Positions 8,434 to 16,948 of a DNA stretch of 50,472 bases are shown here, one piece after another (position 1 is the stretch's first letter; each line of letters begins with the position of its first letter). Under the pieces are notes generated by a model. It was not told the DNA's origin, searched no databases, and was given only the letters and a program-made list of their open reading frames with translations. The stretch spans positions 1 to 50,472 of the forward strand of contig CALWKG010000007.1 of NCBI GenBank assembly GCA_944381205.1. Direction: 5' to 3'. Position numbers and translations under genes: made by a program. This DNA is from an uncultured Clostridia bacterium. Lineage in GTDB: Bacteria > Bacillota > Clostridia > Christensenellales > UBA1242.

Positions 8434-8889
8434 ATGGCAAGAAGTACAAGGCAATCAAAAATATTAGAGTTAATTTCTACATATGAGGTTGAAACCCAAG
8501 ACGACCTTGTATCTAGGTTAAAAGCAAATCGTTATAATGTAACTCAGGCCACTGTTAGTAGAGATATAAAAGAACTTGGTCTTATTAAACTTTTGTCAAC
8601 CGAAACTGGAAAATACAAATATGCCATTGCAGATAGTCAAAACCAAACTTCAAATAAATATCTTTTTATGTTGAGAGAATCGATTATTTCCTTTAAGGCC
8701 ATTAATAATCTTGTGGTTGTAAAGACTTTAAAGGGTATTGCTCAAAGTGTATGTAATATTTTAGATAGATTTAATTTAGAGCAAGTGCTTGGCATCGTAG
8801 CAGGAATAGATACTGTACTAATTATTTTGCAGGATAATTTAGGGGCAGAATATTGCGAAAAAAAACTTGAAAATCTAATTAATGCCTAA
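8434..8889 (+). CDS. argR: Arginine repressor ArgR
   Basis: A 151-residue regulator with an N-terminal winged helix (RSTRQSKILELISTYEVETQ, then NVTQATVSRDIKELGLIKL) and a C-terminal hexamerisation and arginine-binding domain (VLGIVAGIDTVLIIL). The usual acidic pair GDDT of that domain reads GIDT, so one of the two acidic residues is replaced. The frame is open to 8362, but the ATG at 8434 has GGAGGG 8 nt upstream and the right length. Position just before recN is the classical Firmicutes order. Autoregulation through the boxes at 8314-8373 is inferred. Confidence 0.94.
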   Translation: MARSTRQSKILELISTYEVETQDDLVSRLKANRYNVTQATVSRDIKELGLIKLLSTETGKYKYAIADSQNQTSNKYLFMLRESIISFKAINNLVVVKTLKGIAQSVCNILDRFNLEQVLGIVAGIDTVLIILQDNLGAEYCEKKLENLINA

Positions 8890-8922
8890 TAGATTGTTTT
8901 TTTGGATAATTCATCTCTATAA

Positions 8923-8950
8923 TTTACAACTATGTAACTACTTTTATACT
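8923..8950 (+). promoter_or_regulatory. Candidate promoter of recN
   Basis: TTTACA (8923-8928) and TATACT (8945-8950) are 16 bp apart, about 54 nt ahead of the recN ATG. A second -10-like TATATT (8992-8997) sits 6 nt before the ATG but lacks a good -35. I see no LexA-type box. Confidence 0.5.
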
Positions 8951-9003
8951 AAATGGTAAAAATATTACTTTATCTTTTTATGTTTTTTTGATATATTTAT
9001 AGT

Positions 9004-10701
9004 ATGTTAAGAACTCTGGATATACAAAATGTTGCCTTAATTGATAGGCTTAGTATTGATTTTTCTAAAAACCTTAATGTGCTTAGTGGCGAAACGGGCG
9101 CTGGTAAGAGTATTATCATTGATGCTCTTAGTTTTGTTTTAGGCATAAGGGCAAATAAGGGACTTATTAAGCAGGGAACAGATTTTATGAAAGTGGTCGC
9201 TGTTTTTACAACCCCATTTGTACTCGAAGTTCAAAATCTTTTGGCTGAGTTAGATGTTGAGTACGAAGATGAAATTATTATTTCTCGCAAACTAACCAAG
9301 GACGGAAGGGGGGATTTAAGAATAAATGGGAATATTGTACCGCTGAATGTATTGAAAAAGTTGGCAACTTTTCTTGTAGACATTCACGGACAGCACGAAC
9401 ATCAGAAACTATTAAAAAATCAATACCACATAGAAATCATTGATAACTTTATTAAGGATAAGTCTGTTTTTAAAGATTATACTGATAAATTTCAACTGCT
9501 AAAAGAATACAATAGGCAAATTACTAAACTTAACGGGTCTAGTGAAAACCAAGCACGTATGTTGGACCTTATTAGTTATCAAATAAAAGAAATAGAAGAT
9601 GCTGATTTAAAACTTAATGAAGATGAAGAATTGTCCCAAAAAAAATTTATAATGCAAAATTCTGAAAAAATTTTTGAAGGGTTAAGTGATGCCTATAATT
9701 GTTTTGATAGAAATGGCGGATTAATTGAAAGTGCTAAAAGTGCAAATATTAGCCTGAATAGTATTTCAAAATACGACGAGTCGCTTTATGACCTTGCGGA
9801 TAGGATAGAAAGTATTAAGTTTGAAGCAATGGACATTGCAAATATTATAAAAGAAAAACGTTCTGAGTGTGATTTTGACGAGTATGAGTTTGAAGCCGTA
9901 GACGAAAGATTAGATAAAATTAAATCCTTAAAAAAGAAATATGGGGCAACTATTGAAGATATTTTTAGTTTTTTAGAAGAAGCAAAAAAACAGTATGATG
10001 AAATTGTAAATAGTGCAGATAAATTAAAAAAATATCTAGAAGAAAAATCAAATTTATTAAATGATATGTTTTTATTGGCAGAAAAAATCCATAATATTAG
10101 GGTAAAAATTGCTGTTGAATTTGAAAATAGAACGAACAAAGAATTATCAGAACTTGGTATGAAAAGTGCAAAATTTAAGGTTTTTTTTAGAGATATTCCA
10201 TCTAAAACCGAGTTTGAAAAGTATTTGACAAGTAATGGTTTTGATGAAATTTGGTTTATGTTTTCTGCTAATGCGGGTCAAGATTTAAAACCATTAAGTG
10301 AAGTTATCTCTGGCGGTGAGGCTAGTAGGTTTATGTTAGCACTTAAAAATATTCTTGCCGATACAGATAATATTTCTCTTATGGTGTTTGACGAAATTGA
10401 TACAGGTATTAGTGGGGAAATGGGTTACAAAGTAGCCTGCAAATTAGCAAATATTTCTCGCTCTCATCAGGTAATATCTGTTTCACATTTGCCACAAATT
10501 TGTGCAATGGCAGATAAAAATATTTTTGTAAAGAAGCAAACAGTTAATGATACCACTGTTGTTAGTGTGCAGGATTTAGATAATGATGATACGTTAGAAG
10601 AAATTGCAAGGCTCGCTGGCGGAGAGTCTAAAAATGTGGTTGCCCTAGAACACGCAAAAAATTTGAAGGCAAGGTGCGACACATATAAAAAATCAATTTA
10701 A
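9004..10701 (+). CDS. recN: DNA repair protein RecN
   Basis: A 565-residue SMC-like ATPase that acts early in double-strand break repair. Visible are the N-terminal start LRTLDIQNVALIDRLSIDF, Walker A GETGAGKS, the Q-rich loop HGQHEHQKLL, a central coiled coil (about 150-380), the ABC signature SGGEASRFMLAL, Walker B MVFDEIDTGISG and the ISVSHLPQICAMAD switch. Full length for the family. No ribosome-binding site precedes the ATG. In most clostridia spoIVB follows recN; here a D,D-carboxypeptidase follows instead. Confidence 0.96.
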   Translation: MLRTLDIQNVALIDRLSIDFSKNLNVLSGETGAGKSIIIDALSFVLGIRANKGLIKQGTDFMKVVAVFTTPFVLEVQNLLAELDVEYEDEIIISRKLTKDGRGDLRINGNIVPLNVLKKLATFLVDIHGQHEHQKLLKNQYHIEIIDNFIKDKSVFKDYTDKFQLLKEYNRQITKLNGSSENQARMLDLISYQIKEIEDADLKLNEDEELSQKKFIMQNSEKIFEGLSDAYNCFDRNGGLIESAKSANISLNSISKYDESLYDLADRIESIKFEAMDIANIIKEKRSECDFDEYEFEAVDERLDKIKSLKKKYGATIEDIFSFLEEAKKQYDEIVNSADKLKKYLEEKSNLLNDMFLLAEKIHNIRVKIAVEFENRTNKELSELGMKSAKFKVFFRDIPSKTEFEKYLTSNGFDEIWFMFSANAGQDLKPLSEVISGGEASRFMLALKNILADTDNISLMVFDEIDTGISGEMGYKVACKLANISRSHQVISVSHLPQICAMADKNIFVKKQTVNDTTVVSVQDLDNDDTLEEIARLAGGESKNVVALEHAKNLKARCDTYKKSI

Positions 10702-10772
10702 CTACAAAAACTAAAAAATCCATAATATTTTTAACATTTTTACAGAAAATAATAAAAAAGGAGTTTTCTGTT

Positions 10773-11936
10773 ATGAAAAAATATCTATTGGCTTTTTTAG
10801 TTTTTTCTTGTTGTTTGGCTGTATTATCTTTGTTTAATCCAGTTTTTACATATGCGTCTAGTCAACCAGATTATACTGCAAAATCAGCATATTTAATGGA
10901 TTATAATTCAGGGCAAGTACTTTACGAGTTTGAATCTGAAAAACAGATGCCTGTTGCTAGTATTGTGAAACTTATGACAATAAACATAGTTTGCGAAAAA
11001 TTAGAAAATGGAGATATAAGTTTAGATGATAAGGTAAAGGTATCTGATAAGGCACAAGGTATGGGTGGCTCGCAAGTATTTATTGAGGCTGGTGGGGAAT
11101 ATTCGGTTGGAGATTTACTAAAATCGACTATAATAAGTTCCGCTAATGACGCAAGTGTTGCGTTGGCAGAGTTTGTTAGTGGTAGCGAAGAAAATTTTGT
11201 TACTCTTATGAACAAAAAAGCAAACGACTTAGGACTAAAAAACACAAATTATATTAATTGTACAGGTTTACCTGCTCCTAATCAGTATTCGTGTGCAAAG
11301 GACACGGCATTATTACTTAAAGAAGTTTTAAAACATGATGATTATCATAAATTTAGCACTATTTGGATAGATTCTCTTTTACACCCAAAGGGTAGGGAAA
11401 CCGAATTAGTAAACACAAACAAACTAATAAGGTATTACGAAGGGTGTGATGGTGGCAAAACAGGCTCTACTAATGAGGCTGGTTATTGCTTAGTAGCGAC
11501 TGCAAAACGTGGTGATATGCGATTAATAGGCAGTGTTTTAGGGGCAAAAAGTGGGAAAGAAAGATTCTCAGAAGCATCAAATTTGTTAAATTATGGTTTC
11601 AATAATTTTGAAAATGTTAAAGTAGTGGATAAGAGTATTATGTTGCAAGAACAATTAGTTGTAAAAAATGCAAAACAACAAAATATTAATATTTGTGCTA
11701 GCGAAGATGTTTATCTTTTAACAAAAAAAGGTGACAGTAGTGATATCACAACAAAGGTGGATTTGTCCGTGCAGAAGGCGCCTCTTTTTAAAGGTAAAGT
11801 TGTTGGAAAAATTTTTGTTATTAAAAATAGTGAAGTAGTTGCAGAAAGTGACGTAGTTTGCTGTGAAGACGTACAAAGTGTGGGCTTTTTAGATAATATA
11901 GAGAAAATTGCAGAAAGTTGGAGATTAAAGTCCTAA
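10773..11936 (+). CDS. D-alanyl-D-alanine carboxypeptidase (DacF/PBP5-like)
   Basis: A 387-residue secreted serine D,D-peptidase that trims D-Ala from peptidoglycan stem peptides. An N-terminal signal peptide (residues 1-29) precedes the S11 domain with SxxK at ASIVKLMT, SxN at SSANDAS and KTG at DGGKTGS. A C-terminal beta domain (about 285-365) and a final amphipathic-type segment may anchor it to the membrane. AAAAGGAG precedes the ATG. It is the first of two paralogues in the window; the other is at 38408. Which one serves the cortex cannot be told from sequence alone. Confidence 0.93.
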   Translation: MKKYLLAFLVFSCCLAVLSLFNPVFTYASSQPDYTAKSAYLMDYNSGQVLYEFESEKQMPVASIVKLMTINIVCEKLENGDISLDDKVKVSDKAQGMGGSQVFIEAGGEYSVGDLLKSTIISSANDASVALAEFVSGSEENFVTLMNKKANDLGLKNTNYINCTGLPAPNQYSCAKDTALLLKEVLKHDDYHKFSTIWIDSLLHPKGRETELVNTNKLIRYYEGCDGGKTGSTNEAGYCLVATAKRGDMRLIGSVLGAKSGKERFSEASNLLNYGFNNFENVKVVDKSIMLQEQLVVKNAKQQNINICASEDVYLLTKKGDSSDITTKVDLSVQKAPLFKGKVVGKIFVIKNSEVVAESDVVCCEDVQSVGFLDNIEKIAESWRLKS

Positions 11937-11963
11937 AAAGTTTAAAACTCAAACGTAATTTAT

Positions 11964-12021
11964 TTGATTAATTAGATAAATTATAATATAATAGAGAAGT
12001 CTAGAAATAGGCTTCTTTATT
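11964..12021 (+). promoter_or_regulatory. Promoter with a start-site hairpin ahead of the M50 protease
   Basis: TTGATT (11964-11969) and TATAAT (11987-11992) are 17 bp apart. Immediately after the -10, GAAGTC (11996-12001) pairs with GGCTTC (12010-12015) and is followed by TTTATTTT. The hairpin may end transcription from the carboxypeptidase gene, or form the 5' end of the new transcript. Confidence 0.5.
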
Positions 12022-12039
12022 TTAAAAAAAGGATTTAAT

Positions 12040-12702
12040 ATGTTAATTGATATTTTATTTAACAATAGTTTGTCTTTTGCTAGTAAACTTATAGTGTTTT
12101 TCACTTTTTCTTTTGCTATCGTTTTTGCCCTTACAATTCACGAATTTGCTCACGCATTTACAGCATATAAACTTGGTGATAATACTGCTAAATTAAATGG
12201 TAGAATGACTTTAAATCCAATGGCACATTTTGACGTTATGGGTATTTTGTGTTTTATATTTTTTGGCTTTGGCTGGGCAAAACCTGTGCCTATTAATACA
12301 TATAATTTTTCTAAAATAAAAAGAGATACTTTCCTTGTTAGTATCGCCGGGGTTTTAACTAATTTAATTGTCGCCTTTTGTTTTTACCCTTTGGCTAAGT
12401 TGTTATTAACCGTTGCAGATACTAGTATATTTTTAGAAATTTTATACTATCTATGTATGTTTATCTTTCAAATTAATCTTGTTTTTGCTGTTTTTAATTT
12501 ATTACCAATTTACCCATTAGATGGTTTTAATGCTATTTCTTCACAACTTAGATATGATAATCCCTTTGTTACTTTTATGCAAAGGTATGGAATGTTAATT
12601 TTGCTTATCGTGATTATCATTTTTTCGTTTACAGATATCTTTAATTATCTTGTAGATTACGTTGGTTATCCAATTATGGCTTTTTGGGGACTGTTTTTTT
12701 AG
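12040..12702 (+). CDS. Site-2 protease family (M50) membrane metalloprotease
   Basis: A 220-residue polytopic protein with the zinc motif HEFAH (in LTIHEFAHAFTAYKLGD) in the first membrane region and a second motif LLPIYPLDGF, where the aspartate is the third zinc ligand. Five or six hydrophobic spans are present and no PDZ domain, so it belongs to the short M50 group commonly encoded before scpA in clostridia. It would cut a protein inside the membrane; the substrate is unknown. The stop is TAG, 9 nt before the scpA ATG. Confidence 0.92.
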   Translation: MLIDILFNNSLSFASKLIVFFTFSFAIVFALTIHEFAHAFTAYKLGDNTAKLNGRMTLNPMAHFDVMGILCFIFFGFGWAKPVPINTYNFSKIKRDTFLVSIAGVLTNLIVAFCFYPLAKLLLTVADTSIFLEILYYLCMFIFQINLVFAVFNLLPIYPLDGFNAISSQLRYDNPFVTFMQRYGMLILLIVIIIFSFTDIFNYLVDYVGYPIMAFWGLFF

Positions 12703-12711
12703 GGGGCAGAT

Positions 12712-13494
12712 ATGAAGGTAGAAACTAATAAGGAATTACTAAGTCAATTAAATTATGTGGATACTGGATATGAGTTTAAACTCGATAATTTTGAAGGACC
12801 AATAGAACTTTTGTGGCATATGATTAAGGAAACAAAATTAGAAATTACCGAGGTTAAACTTGCCGATATGACGGAGCAGTACCTAGAATATATGGCGGGT
12901 TTAGATGAGATAGATTTGGAAAAAGCCAGTGATTTTATTGATATTGCTGCAACTTTAATAGAGATAAAATCTAAGTCTTTGCTTCCAAGGGAAGAGGAAA
13001 TTGTAGAAGACGAAGAAGACCCAGAAACAAGGCTTTTAAGACAAATCAAGGAATATGATATGTTCCAAGAAGCAATTCAAAAGTTAAAACCATTGGAAAA
13101 TGTAGATAGGTTTTATAAGCCTATGGACGAAAAGGTTAATGATTACAGGTATGTCTTAGGGGAAATGACCATGTCAGGACTTTTAGATGCTTTTGCTAAG
13201 ATGATGACTAGGGTAAAAAGGCAGGAACAAGAGATTATTCCTAAAAAAATTGAAAAGGATAGATTTACTGTTGCCGAAAAAATCATATCTATTAGACAAA
13301 CTTTGCAGGAGAAAAAGCAAATATTTTTTTCCGAATTTTTTAAAGAAGACTTTACAAAAAGCGAGATGATAAATTTATTCCTTGCTGTATTGGAATTGCT
13401 TAAAATGCAAGAAATTAGAGTAATTCAAAATTCAATTTTTGACGATATAGAGATTGATTTAAAGGAAAAAGAAGGAGAAAGAGATGCTGTCTAA
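12712..13494 (+). CDS. scpA: Segregation and condensation protein A
   Basis: A 260-residue kleisin that bridges the SMC heads. It shows the family opening YEFKLDNFEGPIELLWHMI (typical: F-GPLDLLLHLI), the ADMTEQYLEYM helix, FIDIAATLIEIKSKSLLP, and a C-terminal winged helix starting near FFSEFFKEDFTKSEMINLFL. A GGGGG ribosome-binding site precedes the ATG. The 3' end overlaps scpB by 11 nt, as usual. Confidence 0.95.
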   Translation: MKVETNKELLSQLNYVDTGYEFKLDNFEGPIELLWHMIKETKLEITEVKLADMTEQYLEYMAGLDEIDLEKASDFIDIAATLIEIKSKSLLPREEEIVEDEEDPETRLLRQIKEYDMFQEAIQKLKPLENVDRFYKPMDEKVNDYRYVLGEMTMSGLLDAFAKMMTRVKRQEQEIIPKKIEKDRFTVAEKIISIRQTLQEKKQIFFSEFFKEDFTKSEMINLFLAVLELLKMQEIRVIQNSIFDDIEIDLKEKEGERDAV

Positions 13495-14566
13495 TATTAG
13501 CGAATTAATAAACGTTGTAGAAGGAATTTTATTTGTGTCAGGGCAGGGAGTAGAAATAAAAGATATTGCAGAAAAATGAGAAGATGACACAAAAAAAATA
13601 CAAAAGGTAATAGAAGAATTAAAACAAAAGCATATCAATGATGGTATTAATGTTATTACATATAAATCTAGTGTTCAAATGTGTTCAAATCCTACTTATG
13701 CCGAAGATATTGCAACCGTTTTAAATCCAATTAGAGAAAAACAACTCACAAAAGCCGCTTTGGAAACACTTGCAATTATTGCCTATAAACAACCATTAAC
13801 TAGGCTAGATATAGAGCAGGTTAGAGGGGTAAACAGTGACTATGCCTTACAAGTTTTAATCAATTTTAAATTAATTGAAGTAGTTGGCAGAAAAGATGCC
13901 GTGGGTAAGCCTTTGCTTTTTGGAACAACAGATGAGTTTTTAAAACGTTTTGATTTGCAAGATATAAATGATCTTCCAGATTATGACGATCTTTTAAATC
14001 GTATAAAAATTTTACACGAACCTACGACGGATTCTTTGTACAAAAGCACTGAAATTATTCCAGAAGAAGATTTGCCTGATAGTAAGAAAAAATTAGAAGA
14101 ACAAGCAGAGCAAGAGGCTCAAAATAATGAAAAAATAAAAAATGAGCCAGTTGATAAAAATGTAGAAAAGGAAAATTCAGATATTAAAATTAAAATTGAT
14201 AATCAAACTTTTGACGACAAAAACGGTGGTTTTAGTTTAAATAAAGAAAATTTTGACTCAAAAGAAAACAGCATACTATCAAGTGATTATGATAATATAG
14301 AAAATAAAAATATTAATTTGGAAAATGTCGAAAGAAAAGGCACTAATTTTGATAATGAAAATTCAAATGTAAAAGAGCAGTCAAATGAGTTATCTCAGGC
14401 AGATAATGAGTCATTTGTTAACAAAAATCAACTTAATTTGGTTAGTGCAGAAGATAAAGATGACTCTCAAAATCGATTTGATGATGAACAAACTATTATT
14501 AATACTTTATCTAACGAAGATGAAGATTTTGATAATTTTTATGATAAAGATAGCGACCTTTTATAA
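13484..14566 (+). pseudogene. scpB: Segregation and condensation protein B with an in-frame TGA at codon 32
   Basis: Read from the ATG at 13484 (GGAG site at 13473-13476), the frame gives LINVVEGILFVSGQGVEIKD and reaches a TGA at 13577-13579, then continues without other stops for 328 codons with unmistakable ScpB sequence (LETLAIIAYKQPLTRLDIEQ, RGVNSDYALQ, LLFGTTDEFLKRF). The TGA falls in the first winged helix; a leucine TTA is the likely ancestral codon (AEKL-EDD). The next in-frame ATG is at 13679 and would lose most of that domain. After about residue 190 the protein carries an unusual acidic Asn-rich tail of some 170 residues. Explanations: sequencing or assembly error, a real nonsense mutation, or read-through. 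It was not interrupted by a frameshift. Confidence 0.85.
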
Positions 14567-14615
14567 TTTTAAATGTCTTTTTAGTATAAAAGTAAGGTAT
14601 TTTTGTGCCAATTTG

Positions 14616-16856
14616 TTATGAAATATAAAATTTAACGGTATTACTTTTTATGGTTTTGCCGTTATATTTTTCTATTACATAATACTCATAAAAATTTCCA
14701 GATTTTATTTGATTATCATAAGTAACGAATTTACCTTGTGTATTTTTTATGGCTTTTAATAGTCTGGTATTGTCATCACTACAACAGTATATTTCGTATT
14801 CTAAATACTTTTCGGCATCAAAACATATTTCTATCTTATCATTAGTTTTTTTACAATTTATAGTTAAAATTGGTAATTCTTCAAACATATTTGAGTTTTC
14901 TTTTGGCAAGTTTGATATTGCAAAAAGTTCTTTTCTTTTATATCTATCCGGAGTTTTTGCGTTGGCTTTTAAAATTTTGTGTTTTTTAGTATACTCTATA
15001 TCGTTTAACTCTACTTCTAAAACACTGTTTGGTCGGTCAAATTTTTCGTTTTTTAAATCACTATTTTTGTAAATTTCCTGAGCAATACAACTTGGAGCAT
15101 TAGAACCAGTAATATCGCTTGGTAGGTAGTTATTTGCGCTATTGTTAACATCTTTTTTTGCGTTTTTTATATATACACACAGAGTTTGACTTTTTGTATA
15201 AGAAATACTCCACGCGTCAGTATTCAGGTGGTTACTTGAATTTCCAACTGTACCTGTTTTTCCCGCAATGGTCAGATTAGATAAATTTAGTTTTTTACAG
15301 GTCCCATTTTTTACACTTTCTCTTAGCATATCTGTTATTAAATAGGCTGTTGAATCTTTCATAACTTGCTTTGGAATGTCTATGTTTTTATAAATTATGT
15401 TTCCACTACTGTCTTCAATGGATTTTATAAATTTCGCTTTACATAGTCTACCATTATTTGCAAATGCGCAATAGCAGTTAGTTAAATCTATTAGTTTTAC
15501 TCCCTTAGTTAATCCACCAAGGGCAATTGATAACCCATTATCGTTTTCATCTAATTCTAAATTTAATTTTTTTGCAAAACTTTTTGCTTTTTGCACTCCT
15601 ACATAATCTAAAACTTTTACACTTGGCACGTTATAAGAATTTGCAAGGGCTGTTTTGCAGGATATGTATCCGTGGTATTTGTTTTTGTAATTGTGCGGTG
15701 TGTAATTATTTATGCTAATTTTTTCGTCTAAAATTGGTGTACAAGGACTAATAAGTCCATATTCTATTGCTGGGGCATAGGCAATAATTGGTTTTATGGT
15801 GGAGCCCGGTTGTAAATTTATGTTTAACAAATTATAGTCACTTTTGCCAAAATATGCCTTTATCCCACCATTTGAATTGTCTATTGATAGTATTGCTCCG
15901 TCACAAGGGCATTTTGTATATTCTTGTAGATTATTAATTTGCTCTATTGCAAGATTTTGCAATTTTGGGTCAAGATATGTATTTATCTTGTATTTTTTTA
16001 TTACAAGGTCTTTTTCATTTAACTTTAATATATGGCAGGCTTCATCAATAACGGCATTGTAATAATCATTATAGCCTAAAAAATTTTTATTCAGATTTAG
16101 TTCTAGTGGAGAATCTTTTGCGAGATTATATTCTTCTTCACTTATTTTGTTATCATCTTTCATTTCTTTTAATACAAGGTTGCGTCTTTTTAAGCAGTTA
16201 TCTTTATTGGTTATAGGGGAATATAGTTTAGGCGATTTTATAATTCCTGCAAGTGTAGCAGATTCCTGTAAATTAAGATTGCAGGCATCTTTACTAAAAT
16301 ACCGTTGAGATGCTTCGTTTATTCCAAAAGTACCATTACCAAAATATATAGCATTAAGATAGGCAGTCATAATTTGATTTTTATCTAGTTGTTTTTCTAC
16401 GTTTTTTGCCAAAACTATTTCGTTAAATTTGCGTTTAATAGTCTTTTCGCTTGTTAAATGGGTGTTTTTTATTAGTTGTTGAGTTATGGTTGATGCTCCT
16501 TCGCTAAATTTGAGATTTTTTATGTTTTTTAAACCTGCTTTTACAATTCTTTTGTAATTTATCCCGTGGTGATTATAAAAATCTTTGTCTTCTATACTTA
16601 TAAAAGCATTTATTGTGTGGTTGGGAATATCTTCAAAGTTTATATTTTTTTTCACATTTTCATTTACTTTTTTGCCGTTATTATCCGTAATCAAAACCGA
16701 CGAAGAAGTGTACGTTAATTTGTCTTTGTCAAACTTTACATCTGTAAAACTATCAAATAAATTAAGATTAAAAGCACAAAAAGTCATTATAACAAGCATA
16801 AAAAAACATAGGCTTATGTAAAATAAAACTTTTGAAACCCTTTTTACTTGTGTCAT
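14616..16856 (-). CDS. Class A penicillin-binding protein (transglycosylase/transpeptidase)
   Basis: A 746-residue bifunctional peptidoglycan synthase. After a membrane anchor (about 9-30) comes the GT51 domain with ISIEDKDFYNHHGINYKRI, STITQQLIKN and the later NAIYFGNGTFGINEASQRYF region. The transpeptidase domain has SxxK at QPGSTIKPII, SxN at ANSYNVPS and KTG at AGKTGTVGN. A C-terminal part of about 120 residues looks fibronectin-like (YCCSDDNTRLLKAIKN). It stands alone on the minus strand, divergent from miaB, with its own promoter containing a palindrome. No ribosome-binding site is obvious before the ATG. Confidence 0.94.
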   Translation of the reverse strand: MTQVKRVSKVLFYISLCFFMLVIMTFCAFNLNLFDSFTDVKFDKDKLTYTSSSVLITDNNGKKVNENVKKNINFEDIPNHTINAFISIEDKDFYNHHGINYKRIVKAGLKNIKNLKFSEGASTITQQLIKNTHLTSEKTIKRKFNEIVLAKNVEKQLDKNQIMTAYLNAIYFGNGTFGINEASQRYFSKDACNLNLQESATLAGIIKSPKLYSPITNKDNCLKRRNLVLKEMKDDNKISEEEYNLAKDSPLELNLNKNFLGYNDYYNAVIDEACHILKLNEKDLVIKKYKINTYLDPKLQNLAIEQINNLQEYTKCPCDGAILSIDNSNGGIKAYFGKSDYNLLNINLQPGSTIKPIIAYAPAIEYGLISPCTPILDEKISINNYTPHNYKNKYHGYISCKTALANSYNVPSVKVLDYVGVQKAKSFAKKLNLELDENDNGLSIALGGLTKGVKLIDLTNCYCAFANNGRLCKAKFIKSIEDSSGNIIYKNIDIPKQVMKDSTAYLITDMLRESVKNGTCKKLNLSNLTIAGKTGTVGNSSNHLNTDAWSISYTKSQTLCVYIKNAKKDVNNSANNYLPSDITGSNAPSCIAQEIYKNSDLKNEKFDRPNSVLEVELNDIEYTKKHKILKANAKTPDRYKRKELFAISNLPKENSNMFEELPILTINCKKTNDKIEICFDAEKYLEYEIYCCSDDNTRLLKAIKNTQGKFVTYDNQIKSGNFYEYYVIEKYNGKTIKSNTVKFYIS

Positions 16857-16874
16857 ATATGTATTATTTATTAT

Positions 16875-16903
16875 TTTATATAGTTTTATAACTATATGTA
16901 CAA
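16875..16903 (-). promoter_or_regulatory. Promoter of the class A PBP, with a palindrome in the spacer
   Basis: On the minus strand TTGTAC (16898-16903) and TATAAA (16875-16880) are 17 bp apart. The inverted repeat ATATAGTT-TTAT-AACTATAT (16878-16897) fills the spacer and touches the -10, the place where a dimeric repressor would bind. It could also be chance in AT-rich DNA. Confidence 0.45.
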
Positions 16904-16910
16904 ATTTTTG

Positions 16911-16939
16911 TTGAAATTTGACAAAGATTTTTATATAAT
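16911..16939 (+). promoter_or_regulatory. miaB promoter adjacent to the start codon
   Basis: TTGAAA (16911-16916) and perfect TATAAT (16934-16939) are 17 bp apart. Transcription is expected to begin near 16946, three bases before the miaB ATG, leaving no room for a ribosome-binding site. Confidence 0.7.
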
Positions 16940-16948
16940 ATTCTCACT

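Noticed and set aside
8992-9004. Leaderless start for recN
   Set aside because: The -10-like TATATT lies at the right place but has no -35, while a better promoter exists at 8923-8950.
13577-13640. Selenocysteine insertion at the scpB TGA
   Set aside because: No stem-loop follows the TGA, and ScpB has no catalytic cysteine at that place.
13580-13679. Frameshift as the cause of the scpB break
   Set aside because: Homology continues in the same frame on both sides of the TGA.
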